Positions 8,466 to 17,452 are shown, counted from the stretch's first letter. The stretch: 64,000 nt of DNA from Oxalobacter vibrioformis (GCF_027118995.1 NZ_CP098242.1:2333001-2397000), one strand, 5' to 3'. The notes: generated by a model not told the origin, from the sequence alone. Program-made: numbers and translations.

Positions 8466-9239
8466 ATGGATATGTCAACCGGAAAAATCCAGATACCGAA
8501 AGAAGATGTAACGATTGCCTCGCTGACAGCGGCGACTTTTTTTACGTATATGACGATCGGCCTGCCGCTGTACCGCGAGTTTGGCTTTATTTCCCTCGGG
8601 ATTGCCACCCTGCTGTTGCCGCTGTTGAGTTTTCTGCTGGATATCCGGGTGCCCAAAACGGAGCCACTGGGAGGAGAAAAGCTGCGGCTTTCCCGTATTA
8701 TCGGCCTGATCTGGCTGCCGTGTGTGGCGCTGGCGCTGCAGGGAACGGGGTTTGCGCTGATTGGCACGTTTGTGTCGCTTTACTTCAAGGACCAGGGCTG
8801 GGGCAATGCAGGCTTTGCCCTGACATGTTTCGGGCTGGCGTATGTGCTGATGCGCGTTTTTTTCGGGCAATTGCCGGACAGGCTGGGCGGCATCCGGCTC
8901 ACCTGTGTTTCGCTGGCGGTTGAAACGGCGGGCATGCTGGTGCTGTGGGCGGCGACGTCTCCCGTGATGGCGCTGGCAGGGGCCACGCTCACCGGTGTGG
9001 GCTGCTCATTGATTTTTCCCGCGCTGGGGGTGGAAATCGTCAAGCGTATCCCGCCGCAGGTGCGGGGCACGGCGCTCGGCGGCTATGCTGCTTTCCAGGA
9101 TATTTCGTATGCCTTTACGGGGCCGGTTACCGGGGTTGTTGCCACCATGCTGGGGTATTCGTCCGTTTTTGCGATTGGCGCTGCCTGTGCGGTATCAGCT
9201 ATCGACGTGGTCCTGTATTTTGCCCGCACCAGCCGTTAG
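8466..9239 (+). pseudogene. Internally deleted YhhS-like MFS transporter
   Basis: The 257-codon frame is intact but matches only parts of a YhhS-type major facilitator of roughly 390-400 residues. The N-terminal helix (FFTYMTIGLPL) joins at about residue 35 directly to a segment that normally lies after the central helices, so about four or five membrane helices and the conserved loop between helices 2 and 3 are missing. The rest (GFALTCFGLAYVLMR, FPALGVEIVKRIPPQ) fits the C-terminal half well. A working transporter is unlikely. Its stop codon TAG lies inside the target duplication of the MITE at 9240. Confidence 0.7.
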
Positions 9240-9382
9240 GGAAACGTTGCTTAAAAGGCTTTGTGAGCGAATTGCTGCGTTACGCGGTGCTCGCAACCTT
9301 CGCCTGTCTTAAGATATATCCTGGTTGCTGCGCGCGGTGCGCCTTGCACTTCATCTCCCAAAATCATTTAATCAGCGTTTCC
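9240..9382. mobile_element. MITE-like element of IS5-group type, copy 1
   Basis: This 143 bp element has imperfect terminal inverted repeats (GGAAACGTTGCTTAAA left; GGAAACGCTGATTAAA as complement of the right end). It is flanked on both sides by TTAG (9236-9239 and 9383-9386), which fits the YTAR target duplication known for IS5-group transposases. The interior is related to 60916-61059. No transposase is encoded. The right end supplies the last codons and stop of the AGCS symporter. Confidence 0.8.
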
Positions 9383-10727
9383 TTAGGCTGGCCCAATAGT
9401 CCCGCGACAGGCGGAAGATGACAGGGGAAAGCAGCACCAGCGCAATAAGATTGGGGATGGCCATCAGGGCATTGAGCATATCTGCCACGAGCCACAGCGA
9501 ACCCAGGTCGACCTGGGGCAGGGTGCCGATGGGGATCAACAGCACCCAGGCAACCCGGAAAGGGGTGATAGCCTTGACGCCGAAAAGGTACTGGGTGCAT
9601 TTTTCGCTGTAAAAACTCCAGCCGATGAGGGTGGAAAAGGCAAAGAGCACCATCCCGAGTGTCACCATGTATTTGCCGAATCCGGGCAGGTCGCTGGAAA
9701 AGGCGAGGTTTGTCATGGCAGCGCCATTGGCGCCGCTTTTCCAGGCGCCGGTGACGATGATGACAAGGCCTGTCATGGTGCAGATGACGAGGGTATCCAT
9801 GAAAACGCCGATCATGGCGAGTGTGCCCTGTGAGACGGCGTTGTCTGTCTGGGCCACGGCGTGTGCGATGGGGGAACTGCCCATGCCGGCTTCATTGGAA
9901 AAGACGCCGCGGGCAAAGCCGAACTTGATGGCTGCCCAGACGGTGGCCCCGGCAAAGCCGCCGGTAGCCGCGGTCGGGCTGAAGGCGCATTCGACAATCA
10001 GGGAAAGCGCGGCCGGGATTTCGGTGATGTTAAGGGCAAGGATGATGATGCCGGAGAGGACGTAAGTGGTTGCCATGACGGGAACCAGCTTGCCGGTGAC
10101 GTCGCCGATGCGCTTGATGCCGCCCAGCAGCACGGCGCCGGACAGGATGGCGGCGATGATGCCGGTTATCAGCGGATTGATGCCGAAGGTGTCAAAGAGG
10201 GCATCCGACATGGAGTGGGACTGTACGGTGGTGCCGATACCGGCGGCTGCCAGCATGCCGAAGACCGCGAAAAGGACGGCCAGCCATTTCCATTTTTCTC
10301 CCAGGCCGTTTTTGATGTAGTACATGGGGCCGCCGACGGTGTTGCCCAGCTCGTCTTTTTCACGGTAATGCACGGCCAGGGTGGCTTCGCAAAACATGGT
10401 GCCCATGCCGATGACGGCAATGACCCACATCCAGAATATCGCACCGGGGCCGCCATAGTAGACGGCGGTGGCAACGCCTGCAATATTGCCTGTGCCCACA
10501 TGTGCGGCCATGGCGGTCATGAGGGCATTGAAGGGGGTGATGTCTCCGGCGGCGCCGCTTTTCTTGCGGCCTGCCCACATGAGCGAAAAGGCGTAGACCA
10601 GGTGCCGCTGGGGAGCCAACTTCAGCCCGAAGGCGAGATACAGCCCGACACCGGCCAGCAGGAGCAGCATGGGCGGTCCCCATACGATGGCGTTGACGTC
10701 TTTTACCAGGGCGATCAGTTGATCCAT
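9372..10727 (-). CDS. AGCS-family sodium:alanine/glycine symporter
   Basis: This 451-residue inner-membrane protein imports alanine or glycine with sodium. Family hallmarks are the N-terminal TPFNALMTAMAAHVGTGNIAGVATA segment, GGPMYYIKNGLG and SNEAGMGSSPIAHAVA, together with about ten membrane helices. The length is normal. The C-terminal codons (RKR and stop) lie within the terminal repeat of a MITE, so the original C-terminus was replaced or trimmed by that insertion. It is transcribed divergently from the locus B large gene. Exact substrate is not decided by the sequence. Confidence 0.9.
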   Translation of the reverse strand: MDQLIALVKDVNAIVWGPPMLLLLAGVGLYLAFGLKLAPQRHLVYAFSLMWAGRKKSGAAGDITPFNALMTAMAAHVGTGNIAGVATAVYYGGPGAIFWMWVIAVIGMGTMFCEATLAVHYREKDELGNTVGGPMYYIKNGLGEKWKWLAVLFAVFGMLAAAGIGTTVQSHSMSDALFDTFGINPLITGIIAAILSGAVLLGGIKRIGDVTGKLVPVMATTYVLSGIIILALNITEIPAALSLIVECAFSPTAATGGFAGATVWAAIKFGFARGVFSNEAGMGSSPIAHAVAQTDNAVSQGTLAMIGVFMDTLVICTMTGLVIIVTGAWKSGANGAAMTNLAFSSDLPGFGKYMVTLGMVLFAFSTLIGWSFYSEKCTQYLFGVKAITPFRVAWVLLIPIGTLPQVDLGSLWLVADMLNALMAIPNLIALVLLSPVIFRLSRDYWASLRKR

Positions 10728-10914
10728 GTGTTTTGCCTGTCGGTTTCGCGGGCGAAAAAAGGCGATTTTACCAAGTAATGCGGGATTTGAGCGCTGGCCT
10801 GGCTAAAACGGAACGAAAATGCGAGCCTCATCCTGGCGGAATAATTTTTTGCCAGGTCTACCAGCTATTTTATCTTCATTGCAGTCCATAAACGGACTAA
10901 TTCTTTGGGTTTGT

Positions 10915-10923
10915 GGTATAATA
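10915..10923 (+). promoter_or_regulatory. Extended -10 promoter of the locus B large gene
   Basis: TGGTATAAT is a consensus -10 hexamer with a TG extension. It lies 73 bases before the ATG at 10997, with a hairpin in between. Confidence 0.65.
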
Positions 10924-10942
10924 AGCCAAATATGGTCTTTTT

Positions 10943-10966
10943 GTGCTGCCGATATCGATAGCACAG
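10943..10966 (+). promoter_or_regulatory. Hairpin in the leader of the locus B large gene
   Basis: TGTGCT and AGCACA form the outer stem around an inner GATATC palindrome. The position between promoter and start codon matches the hairpins of loci A and C. Confidence 0.4.
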
Positions 10967-10996
10967 TAAACCTATGCACGCACAGGGACACAAAAT

Positions 10997-12469
10997 ATGT
11001 TTGAACAAGACAACACATCCAGGCCACGGGATTTGCCCGGCCCCGAGAAGTATTGGGGTGACAGTCAATGGCGAATACACAGGACCATGAAGGATATGGG
11101 TATCCTGTCTGAGTCGGACAACCTGACAATCCCGGCGCACATTGCAGCCGAACCCGGCAAAGTGGCAGCCGAAACAGCGGCATTCTTTTCAGCCAAGGAA
11201 AGGCAAAAGCCGGATTTCCTCTTCGGAGAAGACACAGGTGTGACGGTACCCAAAAAGAGTCCTGTGGAGCAATCGTCACCCCTATTCGGGGAAGCAGATC
11301 AGGCTGACAGGGCTACGCTATGGAAGCGCGCCGCCAAAGCCGCAGGACCGGGCAATACCGATACAGGGGACCCAACCGGCGGGATAGGCAAGCTTCTTGA
11401 TGACTACGGAAAAAACCACAGGGTAAGCCAATGGGCAGAGCAAAAGGCATCTGGGACAGCAGCGCCGTACAAGGCGGGTGGGTTGGCGTCCGGCAGTGGG
11501 TCGGTGGTGAAGCGCAATTTATCCCCGGATGTGAGCGTGGCAACACAGCCGCCTGTGACAAGGCCGGAAAATGAACGATACGCCGAGGGGCTGCGTTTTC
11601 TCGGGCCTGATCCGGAGGACAGGATGAACATGGCAAGAGATATCTTGGATGCTTCAAGAGCGACTCGGGCTGGCAGTCACATCGCAACAGGATTTGCTCT
11701 GGGCGGTGCAAAGGTAGCGAGCAAAGCGGGAGATTTACCTATCAATTCATACAATATTTACAATGGCCATTATGTTCCGGTGGAACATCTCAGCCCAGAG
11801 GAAATCGCTGAAGCAGATAAGCAGAATGCCCGTCAGATTACACCTTGGAGCAATGTAGTAAAAGAGGGAGAAAAAGGCTTGCGAAGTTTAATGGAAATGG
11901 ATACGCAATCAAACAATGCCGGGAATGCCACCTTATCTGGAGAAATAGCTAAAAAAGGAAGCGAGATCGCCTATCTGGCTCCCGAAGCAGCGCTTGAAAC
12001 CTGGGGCGGCAGGTTGGTAAATGGCCTGTCTCTTGGACTTGACGCTTCCAATGCCGCGCTCAAAACCTATCATGAGAAGATGCTGGCCTTCAGGCATTGG
12101 CGCGATGAAGACATCTGTGATCCTGTCAAAAACCCGATATTCGGCTCCTGGTGCCAAAAAAAACTTCGCTCGGGCAGGGACCTGCGCTCAACGGCCATGG
12201 ACGTGCGCCAGCATATTGCTCTCTTACATGCGCTTAAAGAAGCCACCATTCCGCTGGGCGTGGGGTGGGCCAAGAAACGGATAGGCAGGGCTACAGGCCA
12301 TGCCGGAGAAAGCAGCGGCGTGCGTCTGGCCCAGAACATGGAACTCAACGCCGCAGCACAATGGGCAGAAGACATCAGGGAAACCTACGGTGACGACGTC
12401 CTTCAAAAAGGGCTCGACATCATGGACAACCTCATTCGATACAACGAATGGCACATGCATTACTTCTGA
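10997..12469 (+). CDS. Large protein of Sel1 locus B, possible secreted effector
   Basis: This 490-residue protein lacks a signal peptide. It starts MFEQDN, similar to FDNN and FEAD in the locus A and C proteins, and ends NEWHMHYF, matching SEWDMDHF at the end of the locus C protein. The first 220 residues are polar and variable. A Gly/Ala-rich segment (IATGFALGGAKVASKAG) lies near residue 230. The C-terminal third is helical and contains two cysteines (DICDPVKNPIFGSWC). No known enzyme motif is seen. A terminator and two exported Sel1 genes follow, as in loci A and C. A fragment of this gene survives at 13501-13590. I infer an effector-like role. Confidence 0.6.
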   Translation: MFEQDNTSRPRDLPGPEKYWGDSQWRIHRTMKDMGILSESDNLTIPAHIAAEPGKVAAETAAFFSAKERQKPDFLFGEDTGVTVPKKSPVEQSSPLFGEADQADRATLWKRAAKAAGPGNTDTGDPTGGIGKLLDDYGKNHRVSQWAEQKASGTAAPYKAGGLASGSGSVVKRNLSPDVSVATQPPVTRPENERYAEGLRFLGPDPEDRMNMARDILDASRATRAGSHIATGFALGGAKVASKAGDLPINSYNIYNGHYVPVEHLSPEEIAEADKQNARQITPWSNVVKEGEKGLRSLMEMDTQSNNAGNATLSGEIAKKGSEIAYLAPEAALETWGGRLVNGLSLGLDASNAALKTYHEKMLAFRHWRDEDICDPVKNPIFGSWCQKKLRSGRDLRSTAMDVRQHIALLHALKEATIPLGVGWAKKRIGRATGHAGESSGVRLAQNMELNAAAQWAEDIRETYGDDVLQKGLDIMDNLIRYNEWHMHYF

Positions 12470-12509
12470 AGGCCTTGCGAAACAAGGCGGCGTCATGCTG
12501 AAAATCAAG

Positions 12510-12538
12510 AAGTCCGGCAATCACAGCCGGGCTTTTTT
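12510..12538 (+). terminator. Rho-independent terminator of the locus B large gene
   Basis: AAGTCCGGC / GCCGGGCTT stem, one mismatch or wobble, with a 7-base loop, followed by a T run. It lies 40 bases after the stop codon. Confidence 0.85.
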
Positions 12539-12559
12539 CATCCTGGATAAATGATTTTA

Positions 12560-12568
12560 TGGCAGAAT
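12560..12568 (+). promoter_or_regulatory. Candidate extended -10 promoter of the first Sel1 gene of locus B
   Basis: TGGCAGAAT lies between the terminator and the Sel1 gene. It places transcription start near 12575 and argues against an upstream ATG at 12551. Confidence 0.5.
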
Positions 12569-12601
12569 TATTCCACAGCCATGATTTGCGATAAGACACC
12601 C

Positions 12602-13474
12602 ATGACATTCCACATTCCCCTACGCCAGAAAAGCCGCCAACTCTTTTTCCTGCTGTTTTTCTTCAGCATGGCAATTACAGGCCAGTCATGGGCTGCATCC
12701 TTTGAAGATGGCCTTTCCCCTTATCAGGAAGGAGATTATCCCAAAGCTTTCCGATTATTTCATGATGCCGCTAGAGAAGGCAATGTCAGGGCACAGGCCC
12801 AGGTCGGCTACATGTATTTTGAGGGACAGGGCGTCAAACAGGACAAGGCCGAAGCCGCCAGGTGGTACCGCCGCGCGGCTGAGCAGGGCTGGGTCATGGC
12901 CCAGTACAACCTGGGAATGCAGTATGAAGAAGGGTGGGGCGTCAAAGCAGACCCCAAAGAAGCGGTGAAATGGTACCGCAAGGCGGCCGAAAAAGGGCAT
13001 GCCAAGGCCCAGACCAAACTGGGCTGGGCCTGCGCCCATGGTTTGGGTTTACGGCAGGATCATGCCCAGGCCGTGAAGTGGTATCGCAAGGCAGCAATAC
13101 AGGGAAATGCCACAGCCCAGAGCAACCTGGGGTTTGCTTACAGTAATGGAAAAGGCGTCAAGCGGGACTATGCTGAAGCGCTGAAATGGTATCGTCAGTC
13201 AGCGGCACAGGATTACGCCCTCGCTTATCACAATATAGGTTACCTCTACGTCCTGGGTTTGGGTGTCAAGGTAGACTTGGTCGAGGCCGAACGCAACTTT
13301 CGCAAGGCAGCCGAATTAGGTTGGGCCGAATCCCAATACATGATGGGCATGGGCTACCTAAGCGGGGAGGTCTTGCCGAAAGACAATGCCGAAGCCGTGC
13401 GGTGGTTTGAAAAAGCGGCGGCACAGGGGCATGAGGAATCGAAAAAGGAGCTGCTGAAACTCAGAGGCGGCTGA
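12602..13474 (+). CDS. Exported Sel1-repeat protein, locus B first copy
   Basis: From the ATG at 12602 the protein has 290 residues: a signal peptide (cleavage near GQSWA-A), a TPR-like half repeat and six Sel1 repeats. The frame is open back to 12551, but the promoter position favours 12602. The last repeat is atypical (MGMGYLSGEVLPKD). Compared with the sister gene at 13616, repeats 1-2 and 6 are nearly identical and repeats 3-5 differ (AHGLGLRQD, SNGKGVKRD, VLGLGVKVD). It is probably periplasmic and probably paired with the large protein of this locus. Confidence 0.9.
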   Translation: MTFHIPLRQKSRQLFFLLFFFSMAITGQSWAASFEDGLSPYQEGDYPKAFRLFHDAAREGNVRAQAQVGYMYFEGQGVKQDKAEAARWYRRAAEQGWVMAQYNLGMQYEEGWGVKADPKEAVKWYRKAAEKGHAKAQTKLGWACAHGLGLRQDHAQAVKWYRKAAIQGNATAQSNLGFAYSNGKGVKRDYAEALKWYRQSAAQDYALAYHNIGYLYVLGLGVKVDLVEAERNFRKAAELGWAESQYMMGMGYLSGEVLPKDNAEAVRWFEKAAAQGHEESKKELLKLRGG

Positions 13475-13500
13475 GACTGAGTATCCCGGCGAATTCCCTG

Positions 13501-13590
13501 TTACCCGGAGAAAGCGCTGAAAAGAAAACAGGATCGTCTGCCTGCTTCCCGAAACAGCCCTTGAAACCTGGGCGACAGATTGGGAATTTC
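13501..13590 (+). pseudogene. Decayed fragment of the locus B large gene
   Basis: About 85 bases align to 11933-12017 inside the large gene at about three quarters identity by eye. The best part (CCCGAANCAGCNCTTGAAACCTGGG) encodes PE-ALETW. At least two single-base gaps break the frame. It lies between the two Sel1 genes, exactly where a second copy of the large gene would be expected if a large-gene plus Sel1 unit had been duplicated and then lost most of one large copy. Confidence 0.65.
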
Positions 13591-13615
13591 CCTACTTACT
13601 TGAACCATCCGTTGA

Positions 13616-14491
13616 ATGTCCTCTATGAAAACCAGCCCAGGCCAACGACAGAAAATCATACCGGGCCTATTTTTTATTCTCAGCCTGTTCGTAGCAAGCC
13701 AGGCATGGAGTGGTTCCTTTGAAGATGGCGTTCCCTCCTATCAGGAAGGAGACTATCAAAAAGTCTTTCAACGCTTTAGTAAAGCGGCAAAGGCAGGCAA
13801 TGCCAGGGCACAGGCCCAGGTCGGCTACATGTATTTTGAGGGGCAGGGCGTCAAACAGGACAAGGCCGAAGCCGCCAAATGGTACCGCCGCGCGGCTGAG
13901 CAGGGTTGGGTCATGGCACAGTACAACCTGGGAATAATGTATGAAGAAGGGTGGGGCGTCAAAGCCGACCGCAAAGAAGCGGTGAAATGGTACCGCAAGG
14001 CGGCAGAAAAGGGGCATGCCAACTCGCAGGTTAAACTTGGCAACGCTTATAGTGATGGTTTGGTTTTCAGGCACAATCTAACAGAAGCCTTCAAATGGTA
14101 TCGTAAAGCTGCTGAGCAGGGAAACGCTGCCGCACAGAACAATTTGGGCCTTTGTTACGACAATGGTCAAGGTGTCAGGCAAGATTATCTTGAAGCCTTA
14201 AAGTGGTACCGACAGTCGGCGGCTCAAGATAATGCGCCAGCCTACCACAATATGGCGAATCTTTATGTCCATGGTCTTGGTGTTGAAAAGGATTTGACCC
14301 AAGCCGAACGCAATTTTCGCAAGGCGGCCGAATTAGGTTTGGAAGAATCCCAATACATGATGGGCATGGGCTACCTAAGCGGGGAGGTCTTGCCGAAAGA
14401 CGATGCCGAAGCCGTGCGGTGGTTTGAAAAAGCCGCGGTGCAGGGGCATGAGGAATCGAAAAAGGAGCTGCTGAAACTCAGAGGCGGCTGA
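13616..14491 (+). CDS. Exported Sel1-repeat protein, locus B second copy
   Basis: The protein has 291 residues with a signal peptide (cleavage near SQAWSG-S) and six Sel1 repeats. An alternative ATG lies nine bases downstream. It is the tandem duplicate of 12602-13474. The two are nearly identical over repeats 1-2 and over the last 180 bases including the stop and a few bases after, but divergent in the signal peptide and repeats 3-5 (SDGLVFRHN, DNGQGVRQD, VHGLGVEKD). The divergent centre again suggests selection on partner binding. Confidence 0.9.
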   Translation: MSSMKTSPGQRQKIIPGLFFILSLFVASQAWSGSFEDGVPSYQEGDYQKVFQRFSKAAKAGNARAQAQVGYMYFEGQGVKQDKAEAAKWYRRAAEQGWVMAQYNLGIMYEEGWGVKADRKEAVKWYRKAAEKGHANSQVKLGNAYSDGLVFRHNLTEAFKWYRKAAEQGNAAAQNNLGLCYDNGQGVRQDYLEALKWYRQSAAQDNAPAYHNMANLYVHGLGVEKDLTQAERNFRKAAELGLEESQYMMGMGYLSGEVLPKDDAEAVRWFEKAAVQGHEESKKELLKLRGG

Positions 14492-14638
14492 GACTACCGA
14501 TCCAGTCGGCGCCCTTGCCGGGGGTAATGCACACCTGTTGATGCGGCCTGATTTTTCTGCTGGGTGTAAAAGGGACGGGAAAGGCGCTATGATTGTGAGG
14601 AAAATGTCCGATAAATGGAAGCAAAGAGAGTGAAGCAG

Positions 14639-15640
14639 ATGAAAAGAATACCGTTTGTTGCCCTGCTGGTGATGGGGGTTGCTGCTCTGGGAACGGCTGG
14701 CGCTGCTCCTGCCTCGACAGCAAAGGGCAAGCCTGCGAAGGCTGCCGCTGCGAAGAAAACAGAGAGGCAGGAGCCGGAAAAAGCCGCCGAGCCGGTACGT
14801 GAAGCCGCGCCGCAAAGCCCGGTCGCCATCAACAGCATGGCGACGATGTATTACAAGGGGCAGGGGGTGAAGCAGGATTATGCCAAGGCGCTGTACCTGT
14901 ACAAAAAGGCGGCAGCGCAGGGGCACATGGCCTCGGTGATTACGGTTGGCGCCATGTATGAATACGGGCAGGGCACCCGGGCCGATTATGCCGTGGCGAT
15001 GCAGTGGTACCAGAAGGCCGCGGATCAGGGCTATGCCAGTGCGCAAAAGGCGATTGGTGATTTGTACCGTCTGGGGCATGGTGTTGCCAGAAATGAGGCG
15101 ACCGCAGCGCAATGGTATAAAAAGGCGGCAGACCAGAATTTTGCCGAGGCGCAGTGCCAGCTGGGTTATCTGACGCTTCGCGGGCGGGGGGTGCCTGCTG
15201 ACCCGCTGAAAGCCCGTGCGCTGTTTGAGGAAGGGGTGCAGCAGAACAATGCCTGTTCCCAGCATTACCTGGCTTTCATGTACATGAGCGGGATGATAAC
15301 CGCGCTGCCGGATACGAAACGGGCGCTGGAACTGGACAAGCTGGCGGCAGGCAATGGCAATGCGGAAGCCCAGTACAACATCGGCAAGGCCAACGAGATC
15401 GGCTGGATGGAATATTCCACGGACAGGGAAGCTTTCAGCTGGTATGAGCACAGCGCCAGCCGGGGCTATCCGCTGGCGATGGAGCGCCTGGCCGAGGTGT
15501 ATGAAAAAGGGCAGCTCAAGCAGGCTGAAGATCCGGAAAAAGCGGCCCTGTGGCGCGAGCGGGCCAAAGCGGCCTGGGCAGCCTGGCCTGAGCCGCGTCC
15601 GGCGTCGATGGATGGTGTCCGCTTTATGCCGCAAAAATGA
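14639..15640 (+). CDS. Exported Sel1-repeat protein with Ala/Lys-rich linker
   Basis: From the ATG at 14639 (333 residues) a signal peptide ends near GTAGAAPA. A 45-residue linker rich in A, K, E and P follows, then about seven repeats. The first three are canonical; later ones are degenerate (MSGMITALPD, NEIGWMEYSTD). An ATG at 14615 in the same frame is also possible. The linker suggests a flexible tether between membrane or wall and the repeat domain. It is not a close relative of the tandem pair upstream. TATGAT at about 14587-14592 may be its -10. Confidence 0.87.
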   Translation: MKRIPFVALLVMGVAALGTAGAAPASTAKGKPAKAAAAKKTERQEPEKAAEPVREAAPQSPVAINSMATMYYKGQGVKQDYAKALYLYKKAAAQGHMASVITVGAMYEYGQGTRADYAVAMQWYQKAADQGYASAQKAIGDLYRLGHGVARNEATAAQWYKKAADQNFAEAQCQLGYLTLRGRGVPADPLKARALFEEGVQQNNACSQHYLAFMYMSGMITALPDTKRALELDKLAAGNGNAEAQYNIGKANEIGWMEYSTDREAFSWYEHSASRGYPLAMERLAEVYEKGQLKQAEDPEKAALWRERAKAAWAAWPEPRPASMDGVRFMPQK

Positions 15641-15663
15641 GCCGCAACGCGTAAGGCAGGGCG

Positions 15664-16032
15664 ATGAGGATAGCGCTTGTTATCATTGTTTTCCTGCTGG
15701 TTTTTTTCGTGCTGATTTGCGTGCTGGTGCCATTGGCAAAAGCCCGGCTTGGCGGAAGCTGGCATATTGCGCTGCCCATTGTTCTGATCGGGCTGGCTTT
15801 CTGGGTGAATAACCGGATCGTCAATTCGTTGTGGCGCTGTACGGTTTGCCGGCAGGCGCTTTCCCGCCTGCTGGGGCGATCATCCCTTCGTCCGGAGATG
15901 GTCGAGAATTGCCCGCATTGCGGGTATTCCTGCGTGGTGAGGAAAAAGCCGGAAAACGGGTTTTTTTTCATGAAAAAAGGAGGCTTCAAGCCTCCTTTTC
16001 TTTCGGGCGGCTTACAGGCTGCCGGGGTCTGA
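15664..16032 (+). CDS. Small membrane protein with zinc-ribbon motif
   Basis: This 122-residue protein has two N-terminal membrane helices (residues 3-27 and 33-50) followed by a CxxC (CTVC) and a CPHCG pair about 26 residues apart, a zinc-ribbon arrangement. It starts 23 bases after the upstream Sel1 gene and may be co-transcribed with it. The last 20 codons run through the terminator of the convergent lipoprotein gene, so the true C-terminus may be a late extension. Function unknown. Confidence 0.7.
   Translation: MRIALVIIVFLLVFFVLICVLVPLAKARLGGSWHIALPIVLIGLAFWVNNRIVNSLWRCTVCRQALSRLLGRSSLRPEMVENCPHCGYSCVVRKKPENGFFFMKKGGFKPPFLSGGLQAAGV
15973..16000 (-). terminator. Bidirectional terminator between convergent genes
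   Basis: AAAAGGAGGCT / AGCCTCCTTTT with a 3-base loop. The minus-strand transcript continues into a run of six Ts, so it mainly serves the lipoprotein gene at 16012. Confidence 0.8.
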
Positions 16033-16713
16033 TTTGCGGGTGGAGTCCAGGCTGTCTTTCAGCCGGATACGCTCTTTGCCGATCTCACGTGCCCTGGCTT
16101 CGGCTGCCGCCTGTTCTTCGTTATCAAGGATCTGGCCGGGATCACTTTCATCCGGCGTGACGGCCGGGGGCGGCGTGTTTTTTGCCAGCTCGGCAAATTC
16201 AGGTGAGGCCAGCAGTTGCTTCATGAATGCGGTGAGTACAGGCAGGTAGTTGGATGCGGCCTGCATGCAGGCGATTTCACCGGTGCCCAGGCTGCTGTAT
16301 CGCAGGGTTTCCTCAATCGTCATGGTCCTGCCGTTGGAGGAGGTGAGCGTCATGCGGATGATCCACATGCCTTTTTCGGTGTCGAAGTCAATGCGGTTCA
16401 AAAGGGCCGTGATGGTGACAGGTGAGGCGGGGTCATAGCGCTCAGCCTGGGTGAGTTCGTCAATGAGGGCGTAGCGGATGGCGTCGGCATAGGTCCAGCC
16501 GTCCTGTGGCGCTTCGACGATAGCCAGGCTGCCGCAGGTCAGCTCTTTCCTGAAGCTGGCGTCGGCAAATTCGCCGATGTTGACAGGGATTTCGACGGTG
16601 GTGCGCACGGTTTCCACATTCTCCGGGTCGGGCGTGTAATGTGAAACGCTCTTGTAGATGGTGCAGCCGGTAGCAAGGGTAATGACTGCCAGCATGGCAA
16701 GTATTTTTTTCAT
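16012..16713 (-). CDS. Predicted lipoprotein, unknown family
   Basis: This 233-residue protein starts with a lipoprotein signal (lipobox LATGC, Cys17). A folded region of about 150 residues contains two further cysteines (LTCGSLAIV, GEIACMQAA). The C-terminal 45 residues are charged and helical. It is probably anchored in the outer membrane or periplasm. Cysteine spacing suggests one disulfide. The neighbours give no functional clue. Confidence 0.8.
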   Translation of the reverse strand: MKKILAMLAVITLATGCTIYKSVSHYTPDPENVETVRTTVEIPVNIGEFADASFRKELTCGSLAIVEAPQDGWTYADAIRYALIDELTQAERYDPASPVTITALLNRIDFDTEKGMWIIRMTLTSSNGRTMTIEETLRYSSLGTGEIACMQAASNYLPVLTAFMKQLLASPEFAELAKNTPPPAVTPDESDPGQILDNEEQAAAEARAREIGKERIRLKDSLDSTRKSDPGSL

Positions 16714-16813
16714 GGATGCTTTCCCCGATGACGAACGCAGCCTTCATTGTAAGCGATGATATGGCCGATGTTGCCAAAATATGTGGAAGCTTTTTGATGC
16801 AATCGGTGTGGTT

Positions 16814-17386
16814 TCAGGGTTTGCGGATGCTGAATTCACAGCCGCAGTAGGTCTGGTTGTAAAAGGCGTTTTCGGCAAGGAGGATGCGGCGGCGCTCGGA
16901 AAGGCCGTCTTTTCGCCAGTTTTTTTCCCAGAAGGTGACGCCGCCGGTTTCCTCTGCGGCCCGGTGCCCGGCGGTGGCGATCTGCTCAAGGCTTTTCCAG
17001 CGGGAGGAAGCCAGCGTGGTGGCAAAGCGGGAAAAGCCCGCTTCTTTTGCCCGGCGTGCGGTGGCAAGCATCCGCATGTTGAAGCAGGCCTGGCAGCGGG
17101 AGCCGCGCTCCGGCTGGTCTTCAAGGCCGGCGATATGGGTCAGCCATGCCGGGTGGTCGTAGTCGCCATCCACGATGGTCAACCCCAGCTTTTGGGCGTA
17201 GCGGGTGCATTCGTTTTTGCGGATGTCGTATTCTTCCTGCGGGAAGATGTTGGGGTTGAAGTAGAAGAGGGTGGGATGCTCGCCCTGTGCCACGAGCCAT
17301 TCAATGATGGCAGCGGAGCAGGGGGCGCAGCAGGTATGGAGCAAAAGCATTCTGGTCTGATCGGGGTTGTGATACAACAGGGCCAA
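16814..17386 (-). CDS. queH: Epoxyqueuosine reductase QueH
   Basis: QueH reduces epoxyqueuosine to queuosine in tRNA anticodon modification, replacing QueG. The cysteine motifs are all present: HTCCAPCS near residue 17, GSRCQACF near 96-103 and QTYCGCEFS near 178-186, which bind iron-sulfur and a second metal site. The frame opens with a TTG codon at 17386; an in-frame ATG at 17350 just before LLLHTCC is equally plausible and would give 178 residues. Neither has a clear ribosome site. Confidence 0.9.
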   Translation of the reverse strand: MALLYHNPDQTRMLLLHTCCAPCSAAIIEWLVAQGEHPTLFYFNPNIFPQEEYDIRKNECTRYAQKLGLTIVDGDYDHPAWLTHIAGLEDQPERGSRCQACFNMRMLATARRAKEAGFSRFATTLASSRWKSLEQIATAGHRAAEETGGVTFWEKNWRKDGLSERRRILLAENAFYNQTYCGCEFSIRKP

Positions 17387-17452
17387 GTTACACCATTTTG
17401 GGTTTTTGTGCCAATCCGGTGCAGCAGGGTCTTTTTATCTCTGGAGAAAAAT

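Noticed and set aside
14375..15634. Open frame of 419 codons on the minus strand
   Set aside because: It is the complement of the Sel1 genes at 13616 and 14639; the periodic Arg/Leu/His pattern mirrors the repeats.
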